Shown piece after piece: positions 1-7,284 of a DNA stretch of 35,199 bases (positions within the stretch are counted from its first letter, which is position 1; every line of letters begins with the position of its first letter). The stretch lies in contig JBKBKC010000021.1 of NCBI GenBank assembly GCA_046294265.1, forward strand, positions 1 through 35,199. Reading direction: 5' to 3'. The notes under the pieces are model-generated. The model saw only the letters and a program-made list of their open reading frames with translations, was not told where the DNA came from and ran no database searches. Source of the stretch: JBKBKC01 sp046294265. GTDB lineage: Bacteria; Pseudomonadota; Alphaproteobacteria; Rhodobacterales; Rhodobacteraceae. The translations under genes and the position numbers were made by a program.

Positions 1-2
1 GG

Positions 3-524
3 AGGCACCCAACCATGACCTGGTCGATGGACTTCATGGCGGATCGGCCGGGGGGTGGCCGGGCGTTCCGGCTGCTGGACGTGCTCGATGACTTCAACCG
101 CGAAGGGCTGGGGATCGAGGTCGACTTCTCGCTGCCCGCCGAGAGGGTCATCCGCAGCCTTGACCGCATCATCGAGTGGCGTGGCAAGCCCGGCACGATC
201 AGGGTGGACAACAGACCGGAATACTTCAGCGAAAAGCCGATGAAATGGGCCGGGAAACATGGGGTTACCATCCAGCACATCCAACCGGGCCAGCCCCAGC
301 AGAACGCCTATATCGAGCGCTACAACCGCGTTCGCCATTGGGCTCGAACCAATGGCGCCTTCAATGGCTCACTGCGGCATGAATGGCTGGACCAAGACAT
401 CATCGAAAGCATCGAGGAGGCCCAAGACCATGCCAAGCAATGGCTCTGGACTTACAACAACGGCCGCCCGAACATGGGCATCGGCGGCATCACACCCGCA
501 CAGAAACTGAAAATGGCCGCGTGA
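3..524 (+). CDS. IS3-family transposase OrfB, 3' part (integrase core)
   Basis: C-terminal part of an IS3-family DDE transposase. The reading frame is open to the left window edge, so the gene starts outside; the ATG at 15 is internal. The segment WSMDFMAD carries the first catalytic Asp, RVDNRPEY the second, and AYIERYNR the catalytic Glu with the usual spacing of about 35 residues. The C-terminus (TYNNGRPNMGIGGITPAQKL) is typical of IS3 OrfB. Two oddities are visible: the normally invariant DNGPEY reads DNRPEY, and about 13 extra residues sit between ERYNR and RHEWLDQ, where family members as I recall them have only two. The extra DNA holds a perfect 9-bp inverted repeat. The right end of the element should lie just after the stop, near 530-565, but I could not fix it without the left end. 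Activity is doubtful. Confidence 0.85.
   Translation, partial: RHPTMTWSMDFMADRPGGGRAFRLLDVLDDFNREGLGIEVDFSLPAERVIRSLDRIIEWRGKPGTIRVDNRPEYFSEKPMKWAGKHGVTIQHIQPGQPQQNAYIERYNRVRHWARTNGAFNGSLRHEWLDQDIIESIEEAQDHAKQWLWTYNNGRPNMGIGGITPAQKLKMAA
333..357. repeat. Perfect 9-bp inverted repeat inside the IS3 OrfB insert
   Basis: The arms CGCCATTGG (333-341) and CCAATGGCG (349-357) are exact reverse complements around a 7-nt loop. They fall inside the extra codons just after the catalytic Glu of the transposase. A short direct repeat AATGGC follows. This suggests the extra codons arose by local duplication or insertion rather than from the ancestral IS sequence. Confidence 0.7.
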
Positions 525-661
525 ATTCTACGGACGCACCCCGTTAGAAATGGGGGAGATCACCCGATCTTGCTCTCTTGGATGTTGCGGGCATCCACCC
601 CCCCCGGAACCGAACCCCCTTCCCGTGCGTTGCCCCCTCACACCCTCACAAGGAACGCCCC

Positions 662-811
662 ATGACCCTGCGCCGCCTCACCCCGCTGCTCGGCATTCTT
701 GCCGTCCTCTCTCTCACCGCCTGCGAAACCGTCAAGGGTGCGGGCCGCGATGTGCAGGGGGCCGGGCGGGTTGTCACCTCCGAGGCCGCCAAGACGCAGC
801 GGAACATGTGA
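662..811 (+). CDS. Entericidin A/B-like small lipoprotein (49 aa)
   Basis: Predicted 49-residue lipoprotein. A positively charged start (MTLRRL) and a hydrophobic stretch lead to a lipobox Leu18-Thr19-Ala20-Cys21, followed by ETVKGAGRDVQGAGR, the short Gly/Lys-rich segment typical of the entericidin EcnA/EcnB family. The ATG at 662 was chosen because AAGGA lies about 8 bases upstream; upstream in-frame codons lack a signal sequence. After signal peptidase II cleavage the mature protein would be only 29 residues and membrane anchored. Entericidins were described as an antidote/toxin lipoprotein pair in enterobacteria, but single copies like this are widespread in alphaproteobacteria and their role there is unclear. 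A GC-rich hairpin at 859-880 may end the transcript. Confidence 0.75.
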   Translation: MTLRRLTPLLGILAVLSLTACETVKGAGRDVQGAGRVVTSEAAKTQRNM

Positions 812-858
812 TCCCGGCGCGGCAGCGGCAGACCTGCGGGCCGCCGGGCATGATCCAC

Positions 859-880
859 GGCCCTGCCCTTGGGCAGGGCC
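859..880 (+). terminator. Hairpin downstream of the entericidin-like gene
   Basis: GGCCCTGCCC and GGGCAGGGCC form a perfect 10-bp stem around a 2-nt loop 48 bases after the lipoprotein stop. No U-tract follows, so it is at best a Rho-assisted or mRNA-stabilising stem. Confidence 0.4.
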
Positions 881-957
881 GCCCCACGCCTCAGCCTTGA
901 CAAACGCGCGCGGGCGGAACCTGCTGTCGGTTCCCGTTAACCATCCCGCAAGTGCCC

Positions 958-2868
958 ATGCCCGACACCCCGCCGCCCGAGGGGCGCACCGCACCGCTGC
1001 AGCTCTTGCTGGCGACGGCCTCCGTGGCGTTGATCCTGATCGTCTCGGCGGCACTGATCGGCCTTGGCTTCACGCGGGCGCGCGATGCCGCGCTGCGGGA
1101 CGCCACCGCCAACATGCAGGTCTTTTCCGCCCGCCTTCTCGAACGGCTCAACGCGCTGTCCGAACCGGTGACGTCATCCCTGGGCCTGCTCACGGCGGTC
1201 CCGAATGCCTTTCTGACCTCGCCCCCCGAACGGTGGGAGGACAAGGCGCGCCTCCTGGCCGAGGTGATGCGCCGCGCGCCACATCTTGACGGTGTGTTCG
1301 CGGGCTACCCCGACGGATCGTTTTTCCACCGGGTGAACCTGTCCCCCCCCGGCTGGCGCGAGACGCTGGGGGCACCCGAGGCGGCGCAGGCCGCGATCCG
1401 CATGATCCGGGGGGATGAGCCTGCGCCTGTCGCGCGCGTGATCTTTCTGGATGCGGCGGGACGAATGCTGGGCGAGGCGACGCCCACCGACACCGATTTC
1501 GACCCGCGCCTGCGGCCCTGGTACATTGCGGCCCTGGGTCAGGCGCGGGCGGTGGCGACGCAGCCCTACCGGATGGTCGCCACGGGCCGGATCGGGGTCA
1601 CGGTGGCGCAGGCCCATGGGATAAACCCCGAGATCGTGCTGGGCGCCGACATCGTGCTTGGCAGCATCGGCACCTTCCTCGCGGCCGAGCGGCTGACACC
1701 GGGCACCGTGACCTTCGTGGTGGATGCGACGGGTCGCCCGGTGATCCACTCGGACCCGGCGGTGATGGCACGGCTGCTGTCGCGAAACGCGGACGAAGCG
1801 GGGCCCACGGGCGATGCCGTGCTCGACGCCCTGGCCGCCGTGGACGCGGGCACGGGCGAGGCCATGAGAACCCTGACCGTGGGAGAGCAGCGCTATGTCA
1901 CGCTTGCCGTCCCCCTTGGCACCCATGCCCTGCTCGCAGGGCATCGGGTGGTGGTGGCCGCCCCCCTGCGGGAACTGACCGAAGAGGCGCGGCAATCCAC
2001 CCTGCACGCCCTGGCGGTCGCCGCCGTCGTGGTGGTCGGCGCGGTGCTGATCGCCCTCATGGTCGCGCGGCTGATCACGCGCTCGCTCTACCGGCTTACC
2101 GACGGCGCCGAGCGGTTGCAGAACCTCGATTTCGTCACCCCCATCGACGTGCGCTCGCGCATCCGCGAGATCAGCACGCTGGAACGGTCGATGAACCGCG
2201 CCCGCGACGCGATCAACACCTTCGCCCTCTATGTGCCCAAGGAATTCGTGCGCACCGGCCTGCGCGAGGGGCATTTCGACGGGCGCGGCGCGCACCGGCA
2301 AGAGGTGACCGCGCTGTTTACCGACATCTACGATTTCACCACGATCAGCGAGGCCCACGCCCCCGAGGAAGTGGTCGCCATGCTGTCGGACTATTTCGAT
2401 ATCCTGGATGAGGTGGTGCGCGCCCATGACGGCTCGATCATCCAGTTTCTGGGCGATTCGATCTTTGCCATGTGGAACGCGCCGGTGCCCGACCCCGACC
2501 ATGCCGAACATGCCTGCCGGGCCGCCCTTGCCGCCGTGGACAGGCTCGCGCAGTTCAACGCGGGCCAGCGGGCGCGCGGCCTGCCGGAACTGCGCACGCG
2601 GTTCGGCATCAACGCCGGGCTGGCGGTGGTGGGCAGCGTGGGCGCGCGCGAGCGGCTGCAATACACCGCCATGGGCGATGTCATCAACGTGGCCTCGCGG
2701 CTGGAGGGGATGAACAAGGAGCACGGCACCGCGATCCTCGCCAGCGCCGCGGTGGCAGAGCGTTGCGGCGACACCATCGCCTTCCGGGCGCTGGGGACGG
2801 CGCAGGCCAAGGGCCGCGCCGAGGCTCTGGCGATCTATGAGGTTCTCGGCCCGACCGGGGCGCCCTGA
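958..2868 (+). CDS. Membrane-bound class III adenylate/guanylate cyclase with periplasmic sensor and HAMP
   Basis: A 636-residue receptor-type nucleotide cyclase. Order: membrane segment at about 15-38, a periplasmic region of about 300 residues resembling a double-Cache sensor (it contains a DPRLRPWYI motif), a second membrane segment at about 348-370, a HAMP linker, then a class III cyclase domain from about 445. Metal-binding Asp456 (FTDIYDFT) and Asp500 (FLGDSIF) are present, as are Asp574 in TAMGD and the Asn577/Arg581 transition-state pair. The usual adenine-contacting Lys before LGD is Gln496, so nucleotide specificity is uncertain. Expected to make cAMP (or cGMP) in response to a periplasmic ligand. 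A GTG at 952 is an alternative start two codons upstream; neither has a clear Shine-Dalgarno. The gene stands alone, and no cAMP-binding effector is seen nearby. Confidence 0.85.
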   Translation: MPDTPPPEGRTAPLQLLLATASVALILIVSAALIGLGFTRARDAALRDATANMQVFSARLLERLNALSEPVTSSLGLLTAVPNAFLTSPPERWEDKARLLAEVMRRAPHLDGVFAGYPDGSFFHRVNLSPPGWRETLGAPEAAQAAIRMIRGDEPAPVARVIFLDAAGRMLGEATPTDTDFDPRLRPWYIAALGQARAVATQPYRMVATGRIGVTVAQAHGINPEIVLGADIVLGSIGTFLAAERLTPGTVTFVVDATGRPVIHSDPAVMARLLSRNADEAGPTGDAVLDALAAVDAGTGEAMRTLTVGEQRYVTLAVPLGTHALLAGHRVVVAAPLRELTEEARQSTLHALAVAAVVVVGAVLIALMVARLITRSLYRLTDGAERLQNLDFVTPIDVRSRIREISTLERSMNRARDAINTFALYVPKEFVRTGLREGHFDGRGAHRQEVTALFTDIYDFTTISEAHAPEEVVAMLSDYFDILDEVVRAHDGSIIQFLGDSIFAMWNAPVPDPDHAEHACRAALAAVDRLAQFNAGQRARGLPELRTRFGINAGLAVVGSVGARERLQYTAMGDVINVASRLEGMNKEHGTAILASAAVAERCGDTIAFRALGTAQAKGRAEALAIYEVLGPTGAP

Positions 2869-2880
2869 CCCTCCCAGGGC
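2862..2880 (+). terminator. Weak stem at the cyclase stop
   Basis: GCCCTG and CAGGGC form a 6-bp stem across the stop codon of the cyclase gene, without a U-tract. Low-confidence terminator. Confidence 0.2.
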
Positions 2881-2914
2881 AGACCCGCGACCGTGCATCC
2901 CGACCACGAAATTA

Positions 2915-2943
2915 TTGACACACAGCGGATTTTCCGGTCTTTT
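2915..2943 (+). promoter_or_regulatory. Candidate sigma-70 promoter for the amidohydrolase operon
   Basis: A perfect TTGACA (2915-2920) sits in a locally AT-rich stretch, 17 bases before TCTTTT (2938-2943). The -10 match is poor, but position and base composition fit a promoter for the gene starting at 3005. Confidence 0.4.
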
Positions 2944-3004
2944 CGGAGTGTTGTCATGTGCCATTTAGGTGCCGCGTCGCGCACCCTTTTGTTGGAGCTG
3001 CCCT

Positions 3005-4465
3005 ATGTGTTTTGCCTGTGATGTCCGCACCGCGCTTGCGGCGGGGATTGACCCCTGCCTTTGCGGTGCCCCCCAAACCATCGCCGCCTATGCCCGGCTG
3101 GAGGCTGACCTGCGGCGGCGTGAGTTTCTGGGCGGGGCGGCAGCGGTGCTGGGCATGTTCGCGGGCTTCGGCCTGGCCCCGCGCGAATTGCGGGCGCAGA
3201 CGCCCGGCCGCGCGATGGTCCTGACCAACCTGCGCCATTTCGACGGCACCACCCGCGCCATCCAGCAGGGCCGCGACATCGTGATCGAGGGCGACCGCAT
3301 CACCGCCCTGGTGTCCCCGGGCGAGGGCCCCGCTGACGCGCAGCGCATCGACTGCGGCGGACGCACCGCCATTCCCGGCCTGATCGACATGCACGCCCAC
3401 CTGACGCTGGCAGGCACCACCATGCTTGCGGCGCTGGCGGGGGATGTGGCGCTGGTCCACCTGATTTCCGGCAAGACCGCCGAGGCCATGCTGATGCAGG
3501 GCTTTACCACCGTGCGCGATGTGGGCGGGCCGGTGTTCGGGCTGAAAACCGCGATCGACAAGGGGCTGGTGGCAGGGCCGCGCGTATTCCCCTCGGGCGC
3601 CATGCTGTCGCAGACCTCGGGTCACGGCGATTTCCGGTTTCTCAGCGACCTGCCGCGCACCGGCCAGACCCCGGCGCACCCGACCGAGGCACAGGGCGTG
3701 GCCGTCATCGCCGACGGCGTGCCCGAGGTGCTGCGCCGCACGCGCGAACAGTTGATGAAGGGGGCCACCCAGATCAAGATCATGGCGGGGGGCGGCGTGT
3801 CCTCGCTCTACGACCCGCTGGACACCGCGCAATACACGGCCGACGAGATGCGCGCCGCGGCGCAGGCGGCGGCCGACTGGGGCACCTATGTCTGCGCCCA
3901 TGTCTATACCGACGAGGGCATCCGCCGCTGCATGGAGACGGGCGTGCGCTGCATCGAACACGGCCAGCTTGCCGGCGAGGAAACCGTGCGGATGATTTCC
4001 GACAGCGGCACCTGGTGGTCGATCCAGCCTTTCCTCGCGGATGCGGATTCCAACCCCAAATCCGACCCGGTGCAGGCCGCCAAGCAGCAAGAGGTGGCCC
4101 GCGGCACCGAACGCGCCTTTGAACTGGCCCGGAAATACCCGGTGAAGATGAGCTTTGGCACCGACGTGCTGTTCAACCCCGAGGGCGTGGGCAGCATCGG
4201 TCGCCAGCTCAACAAGTTCCCGCGCTTCATGGCCCCGCTCGACGCGCTGCATCTGGCCACCGGGGCGGCGGGCGAGTTGCTGGCCCTCTCGGGGCCGCGC
4301 GTGGCCTATCCGGGCGCTCTGGGGGTGATCGCGCCGGGGGCGATGGCCGATGTGCTGGTATTGGACGGCGACCTCGGCGCCAGCCTCGACCCCATCGAAA
4401 ACCACGCCACCGATCTGCGCCTGATCGTCAAGGGCGGGCGCGTGATCAAGGACACCCTGACATGA
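3005..4465 (+). CDS. Tat-exported metal-dependent amidohydrolase (imidazolonepropionase/arginine carboxypeptidase-like)
   Basis: A 486-residue amidohydrolase-superfamily protein of the type annotated as Xaa-Arg dipeptidase or Met-dependent hydrolase. Visible metal-site motifs: DMHAHL after IPGLI, a Lys in QIKIMAGGGVSS (the carboxylated Lys position), the His in CAHVYTDEG, the His in CIEHG, and the Asp in FGTDVLF. The N-terminus is unusual: it begins MCFACD, has a second Cys pair (CLC), and only at about residues 37-44 comes a twin-arginine signal, RRREFLGG, with a hydrophobic stretch and an ARELRAQ-like cleavage region. Export to the periplasm by Tat is inferred. The start at 3005 is favoured by GGAG about 8 bases upstream; a GTG at 2969 would add 12 unlikely residues. 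The substrate is unknown; small peptides or cyclic amides fit the family. The stop overlaps the next coding frame. Confidence 0.8.
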   Translation: MCFACDVRTALAAGIDPCLCGAPQTIAAYARLEADLRRREFLGGAAAVLGMFAGFGLAPRELRAQTPGRAMVLTNLRHFDGTTRAIQQGRDIVIEGDRITALVSPGEGPADAQRIDCGGRTAIPGLIDMHAHLTLAGTTMLAALAGDVALVHLISGKTAEAMLMQGFTTVRDVGGPVFGLKTAIDKGLVAGPRVFPSGAMLSQTSGHGDFRFLSDLPRTGQTPAHPTEAQGVAVIADGVPEVLRRTREQLMKGATQIKIMAGGGVSSLYDPLDTAQYTADEMRAAAQAAADWGTYVCAHVYTDEGIRRCMETGVRCIEHGQLAGEETVRMISDSGTWWSIQPFLADADSNPKSDPVQAAKQQEVARGTERAFELARKYPVKMSFGTDVLFNPEGVGSIGRQLNKFPRFMAPLDALHLATGAAGELLALSGPRVAYPGALGVIAPGAMADVLVLDGDLGASLDPIENHATDLRLIVKGGRVIKDTLT

Positions 4466-4479
4466 GCAGGAGCACAGGC

Positions 4480-5262
4480 ATGACCCCCAGAACATTCGCA
4501 ACCGCGGCGGGCCTCGCCTTGGCCGCATCCGGCGCATTGGCGGGCGGGCCGCTGACCCCCGCCGCCGAGCCGCCGCCCGCCGTCGCATCGCCCGCACCTG
4601 CGCCTGCCTGGCAGGTGCAGGTCCGGCCCTATGTCTGGGCCACGGGCTTGTCGGGTCGCGTTCGCCCCATCGCGGGCGCGCCCACCGTGTCCTTTTCGAA
4701 ATCCTTCTCGGACTCGCTGAAAGACCTCGACGCCGCCTTCTTTCTGTCGGCCTCCGCCGAGCGTGGCCGCTTTGTGATCCATGGCGATGTCGGCCGCGTG
4801 GTGTCCTCGCGTCGCGGCAGCGTGGCGGGCCTGCTGCCCGCCCGTGGCGGCACCAGCCAGACGGTTCTGACCCTCGCCGCCGGCTACAAGGCCGTGGTCG
4901 GCCCCACCTACAGCGTGGATGTCTTTGCCGGGGTCCGCGCCTTCTGGCTCACCGCCGATGTGAACGTGGCGGGAGTTGTCAGCACCTCACCGCAGCGCAG
5001 CATCGTCGATCCCCTCGTCGGCCTGCGCGCAAACGCCATGCTGGCCCCGCGCCTGTCCGGCACGCTTTATGCCGATGTGGGCGGCTTCGGCGTGGGCACC
5101 AAATCCACGGTCGTGCTGTCGGGCCTGCTGAACTATCAGGTGAATGAGCGGATGACCGTCTCGGGCGGCTACCGGCACATGAAGATCGACTATGACAAGG
5201 GCGGCACGCTGGCCGATGTCACGCTCGGCGGTCCGCTTCTGGGTGTCAGCTGGCGGTTCTGA
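4480..5262 (+). CDS. Outer-membrane beta-barrel protein with signal peptide
   Basis: A 260-residue predicted secreted protein. The first about 22 residues form a Sec signal peptide (hydrophobic stretch ending ASGALAGG), followed by a Pro/Ala-rich linker. The remainder alternates hydrophobic and polar residues in strand-like segments and ends in VSWRF, a terminal aromatic typical of outer-membrane barrels. The start at 4480 is chosen because AGGAG (4468-4472) precedes it at normal spacing. An ATG at 4462, overlapping the previous stop as ATGA, is an alternative that adds six residues. Translational coupling to the amidohydrolase suggests a shared envelope role, perhaps an outer-membrane channel for its substrate; that is inference. 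I do not recognise a named family. Confidence 0.7.
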   Translation: MTPRTFATAAGLALAASGALAGGPLTPAAEPPPAVASPAPAPAWQVQVRPYVWATGLSGRVRPIAGAPTVSFSKSFSDSLKDLDAAFFLSASAERGRFVIHGDVGRVVSSRRGSVAGLLPARGGTSQTVLTLAAGYKAVVGPTYSVDVFAGVRAFWLTADVNVAGVVSTSPQRSIVDPLVGLRANAMLAPRLSGTLYADVGGFGVGTKSTVVLSGLLNYQVNERMTVSGGYRHMKIDYDKGGTLADVTLGGPLLGVSWRF

Positions 5263-5287
5263 CCCGCGCGCGGAACGCAAGGGGGGC

Positions 5288-6208
5288 TCAGACGGTGAAA
5301 GCGCCGGCAGGCAGGCGCAACAGCAGGTTCGCATCCGGGCTGATCTGGCGCCACACCGGCCACAGGCTGCGGTGGCCGACGCCAAAGAAATTGCCGTCCT
5401 GACCCAGCCGGTCCGCAATGATCTGCACATGCAGATGCGGCGACCAGCCGCCGTTCTCATGCCAGTCGCCCAGATGCGCCACCACCTGCCCGGCCTCCAC
5501 CCGGTCGCCCGCGCGGCACAGGTCCGGCAGGCTGGCCGCCAGATGCCCGCACAGCGTCCAGAACCGCAGGCCCTGCGCCACATGCTCCAGGATCAGCGTG
5601 TGGCCATAGTCCAGCGGATCGGCGTTGTAGGCCACCCGCGCGACCCGGCCCGGCAGGGGGGCATGAACCGGCGTTCCGGCGGGGGCGAACACGTCCACCC
5701 CCAGATGCAACGTGCGCCGTTCGGGGCTGGCGGCATCGGCGAACTGCGCGCTGCGATAGACGTCACGATCCTCGCCATACAGGCCAAGGCCATAGGCGGC
5801 CCCCGTGGCCGCGAACCAGCCGTCAAAGCCGCGGTCGCTGAAGGCGGGCATGTCGGGCCGCTGCCCGCCCGTGGGCAGCGCGATGGTGGCGGCGGTGGCG
5901 GGGTCGGGGCGGAACATCGGCGCGACCGGCAGTGCCGTCAGCACATCGGGCAACCGCTCCGCCCCGACCACCGCCGCGAACCCCGCCGCATGGCGCACCA
6001 CCGCCACGAGCAGGCCCTGATCCACACTGCGCAACCGGTCCCCGGCCTCGCCCCCGCAGGCCGCCACAGCCTCGCCGACCAGGGCAGCCGCCCGTTGCCC
6101 GGTCGCCGGACGCTCGGCCGCAATGGCCGCCCCCAAAGCGGCGTAAAGGTCGCGCGCCCCCCCGGCAAAGGCCGCCCCGATCCGCGCCGCCACCCGTTCC
6201 GCCGTCAT
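5288..6208 (-). CDS. M23-domain metallopeptidase-like protein lacking a signal peptide
   Basis: A 306-residue protein with a C-terminal LytM/M23 domain. HLGVD supplies the first His and Asp of the HxxxD zinc motif, CGHLA is the conserved strand, and SPHLHVQI gives the HxH motif. The surrounding sequence (FAPAGTPVHAPLPGRV, DYGHTLILEH, ENGGW) resembles, as I remember it, the M23 module found between a kinase-like and an aminotransferase domain in large cytoplasmic fusion proteins, more than it resembles exported cell-wall endopeptidases. The first about 150 residues match nothing I know. No signal peptide or membrane segment is visible from the ATG at 6208, so a cytoplasmic location is likely and a peptidoglycan role uncertain. 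It lies downstream of recR on the same strand, with an 11-bp-phased repeat array in between. Confidence 0.7.
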   Translation of the reverse strand: MTAERVAARIGAAFAGGARDLYAALGAAIAAERPATGQRAAALVGEAVAACGGEAGDRLRSVDQGLLVAVVRHAAGFAAVVGAERLPDVLTALPVAPMFRPDPATAATIALPTGGQRPDMPAFSDRGFDGWFAATGAAYGLGLYGEDRDVYRSAQFADAASPERRTLHLGVDVFAPAGTPVHAPLPGRVARVAYNADPLDYGHTLILEHVAQGLRFWTLCGHLAASLPDLCRAGDRVEAGQVVAHLGDWHENGGWSPHLHVQIIADRLGQDGNFFGVGHRSLWPVWRQISPDANLLLRLPAGAFTV

Positions 6209-6241
6209 GTCCGCCCAATTCCCGACAGTTTCTGTCGCAGT

Positions 6242-6290
6242 ACAAATGCCCGACGCAGAACCGACGCGAAACCGACGCGCGCCAGACGCC
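6242..6290 (-). repeat. 11-bp-phased GACGC/GCGTC array, copy A
   Basis: On the minus strand the core GCGTC occurs four times at exactly 11-bp spacing (plus-strand GACGC at 6252, 6263, 6274 and 6285). The 49-bp segment matches 16111-16159 at 42 of 49 positions in the same orientation relative to the downstream gene. It begins immediately after the recR stop codon and ends 33 bases before the M23-protein start. It could be an operator for a protein contacting one face of the helix, or a dispersed intergenic repeat. Confidence 0.75.
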
Positions 6291-6887
6291 TCACAACCGC
6301 CGCCGCGCCCGCAGCGCGGCCCCGATCGTGCCATCGTCCAGATAGTCCAGTTCGCCCCCTACCGGCACGCCCTGCGCCAGCGAAGTCACCGCCACCCGGT
6401 CCCCCAGCACCTCCGAGATGTAATGCGCGGTGGTCTGCCCATCGACCGTGGCATTCAGCGCAAGGATCACCTCGGTGATGCGTTCACTCTCCACGCGGTC
6501 CACAAGATGCGGTATCCGCAGCTCCTCCGGCCCCATGTTGTCCAGCGCCGACAGGGTGCCCCCCAGCACATGATAGCGGCCCCGGAACACCCCGGTCCGC
6601 TCCAGCGCCCACAGGTCGGCCACATCCTCGACCACGCAGACCTCGCCCGTCTCGCGCCGGGGATCGGCGCAGATCGGGCACAGGTCGGAGGTGCCGATAT
6701 TCCCACATCTGGTGCAATCGCGCGCGTTGATCGCAACCCGTGCCAAGGTTTGCGCCAGTGGCGCCATCAACCCCTCACGCTTTTTCAACAGAGCCAGCAC
6801 CGCGCGACGGGCGGACCGCGGCCCCAGCCCCGGCAAACGCGCCATCAGGTCGATCAGCTGCTCGATCTCACGCGGGGCTTCGCCCAT
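6291..6887 (-). CDS. recR: Recombination mediator RecR
   Basis: A 198-residue RecR, the normal length. Order: helix-hairpin-helix region (LPGLGPRSARR) near residues 17-29, a four-cysteine zinc finger (CTRCGNIGTSDLCPIC) near 58-73, then a Toprim domain beginning VCVVEDVADLWALE. RecR acts with RecF and RecO to load RecA at single-strand gaps. It follows ybaB by a single base on the same strand, in the conserved dnaX-ybaB-recR order, so co-transcription is expected. Confidence 0.97.
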   Translation of the reverse strand: MGEAPREIEQLIDLMARLPGLGPRSARRAVLALLKKREGLMAPLAQTLARVAINARDCTRCGNIGTSDLCPICADPRRETGEVCVVEDVADLWALERTGVFRGRYHVLGGTLSALDNMGPEELRIPHLVDRVESERITEVILALNATVDGQTTAHYISEVLGDRVAVTSLAQGVPVGGELDYLDDGTIGAALRARRRL

Positions 6888-6888
6888 T

Positions 6889-7233
6889 TCAGAACGGCAG
6901 TTTCATGCCCGGCGGCAGCCCCAGCCCCTCGGTCAGCTTGGCCATCTCGGCCTGATGCCGCGCCGTGGCCTTGGCCTGCGCGTCCTTGATCGCGGCCAGG
7001 ATCAGATCCTCCACGATCTCCTTTTCCGAGGCGACGAGGATCGAGGGGTCGATGTCCAGACCTGTCAGCTCCCCCGCTGCCGTCACCCGCGCCTTCACCA
7101 GCCCGGCCCCGGATTCGCCAAGCACAACAATCCGGGCGAGATCCTCTTGCACCGCTTGCATTTTTCCTTGCAGGTCCTGCGCGGCCTTCATCATTTTGGC
7201 CATGTCGCCGATCCCGCCCAACCCCTTCAGCAT
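6889..7233 (-). CDS. ybaB: YbaB/EbfC family nucleoid-associated protein
   Basis: A 114-residue YbaB/EbfC protein. The N-terminal MLKGLGGIGDMAKMMKAAQ and a following helix form the amphipathic helical part. The central strands (VKARVTAAGELTGLDIDPS) and the C-terminal helix ending in the Pro/Met-rich GLPPGMKLPF are typical of the family. Members are small dimeric DNA-binding proteins of the nucleoid. It lies between dnaX and recR; the 51-base gap after the dnaX stop and 1-base gap to recR fit one operon. Confidence 0.95.
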   Translation of the reverse strand: MLKGLGGIGDMAKMMKAAQDLQGKMQAVQEDLARIVVLGESGAGLVKARVTAAGELTGLDIDPSILVASEKEIVEDLILAAIKDAQAKATARHQAEMAKLTEGLGLPPGMKLPF

Positions 7234-7284
7234 CCGCCCGTCTCCCGTTGTTCAGATTCAAGATAGGCGCCGCAGGGCGCACCC

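Noticed and set aside
1174..2964. Long open frame opposite the cyclase gene
   Set aside because: Its product is rich in Arg, Gly, His and Pro with no family motif, as expected for the reverse of a GC-rich gene; the sense strand encodes a clear cyclase.
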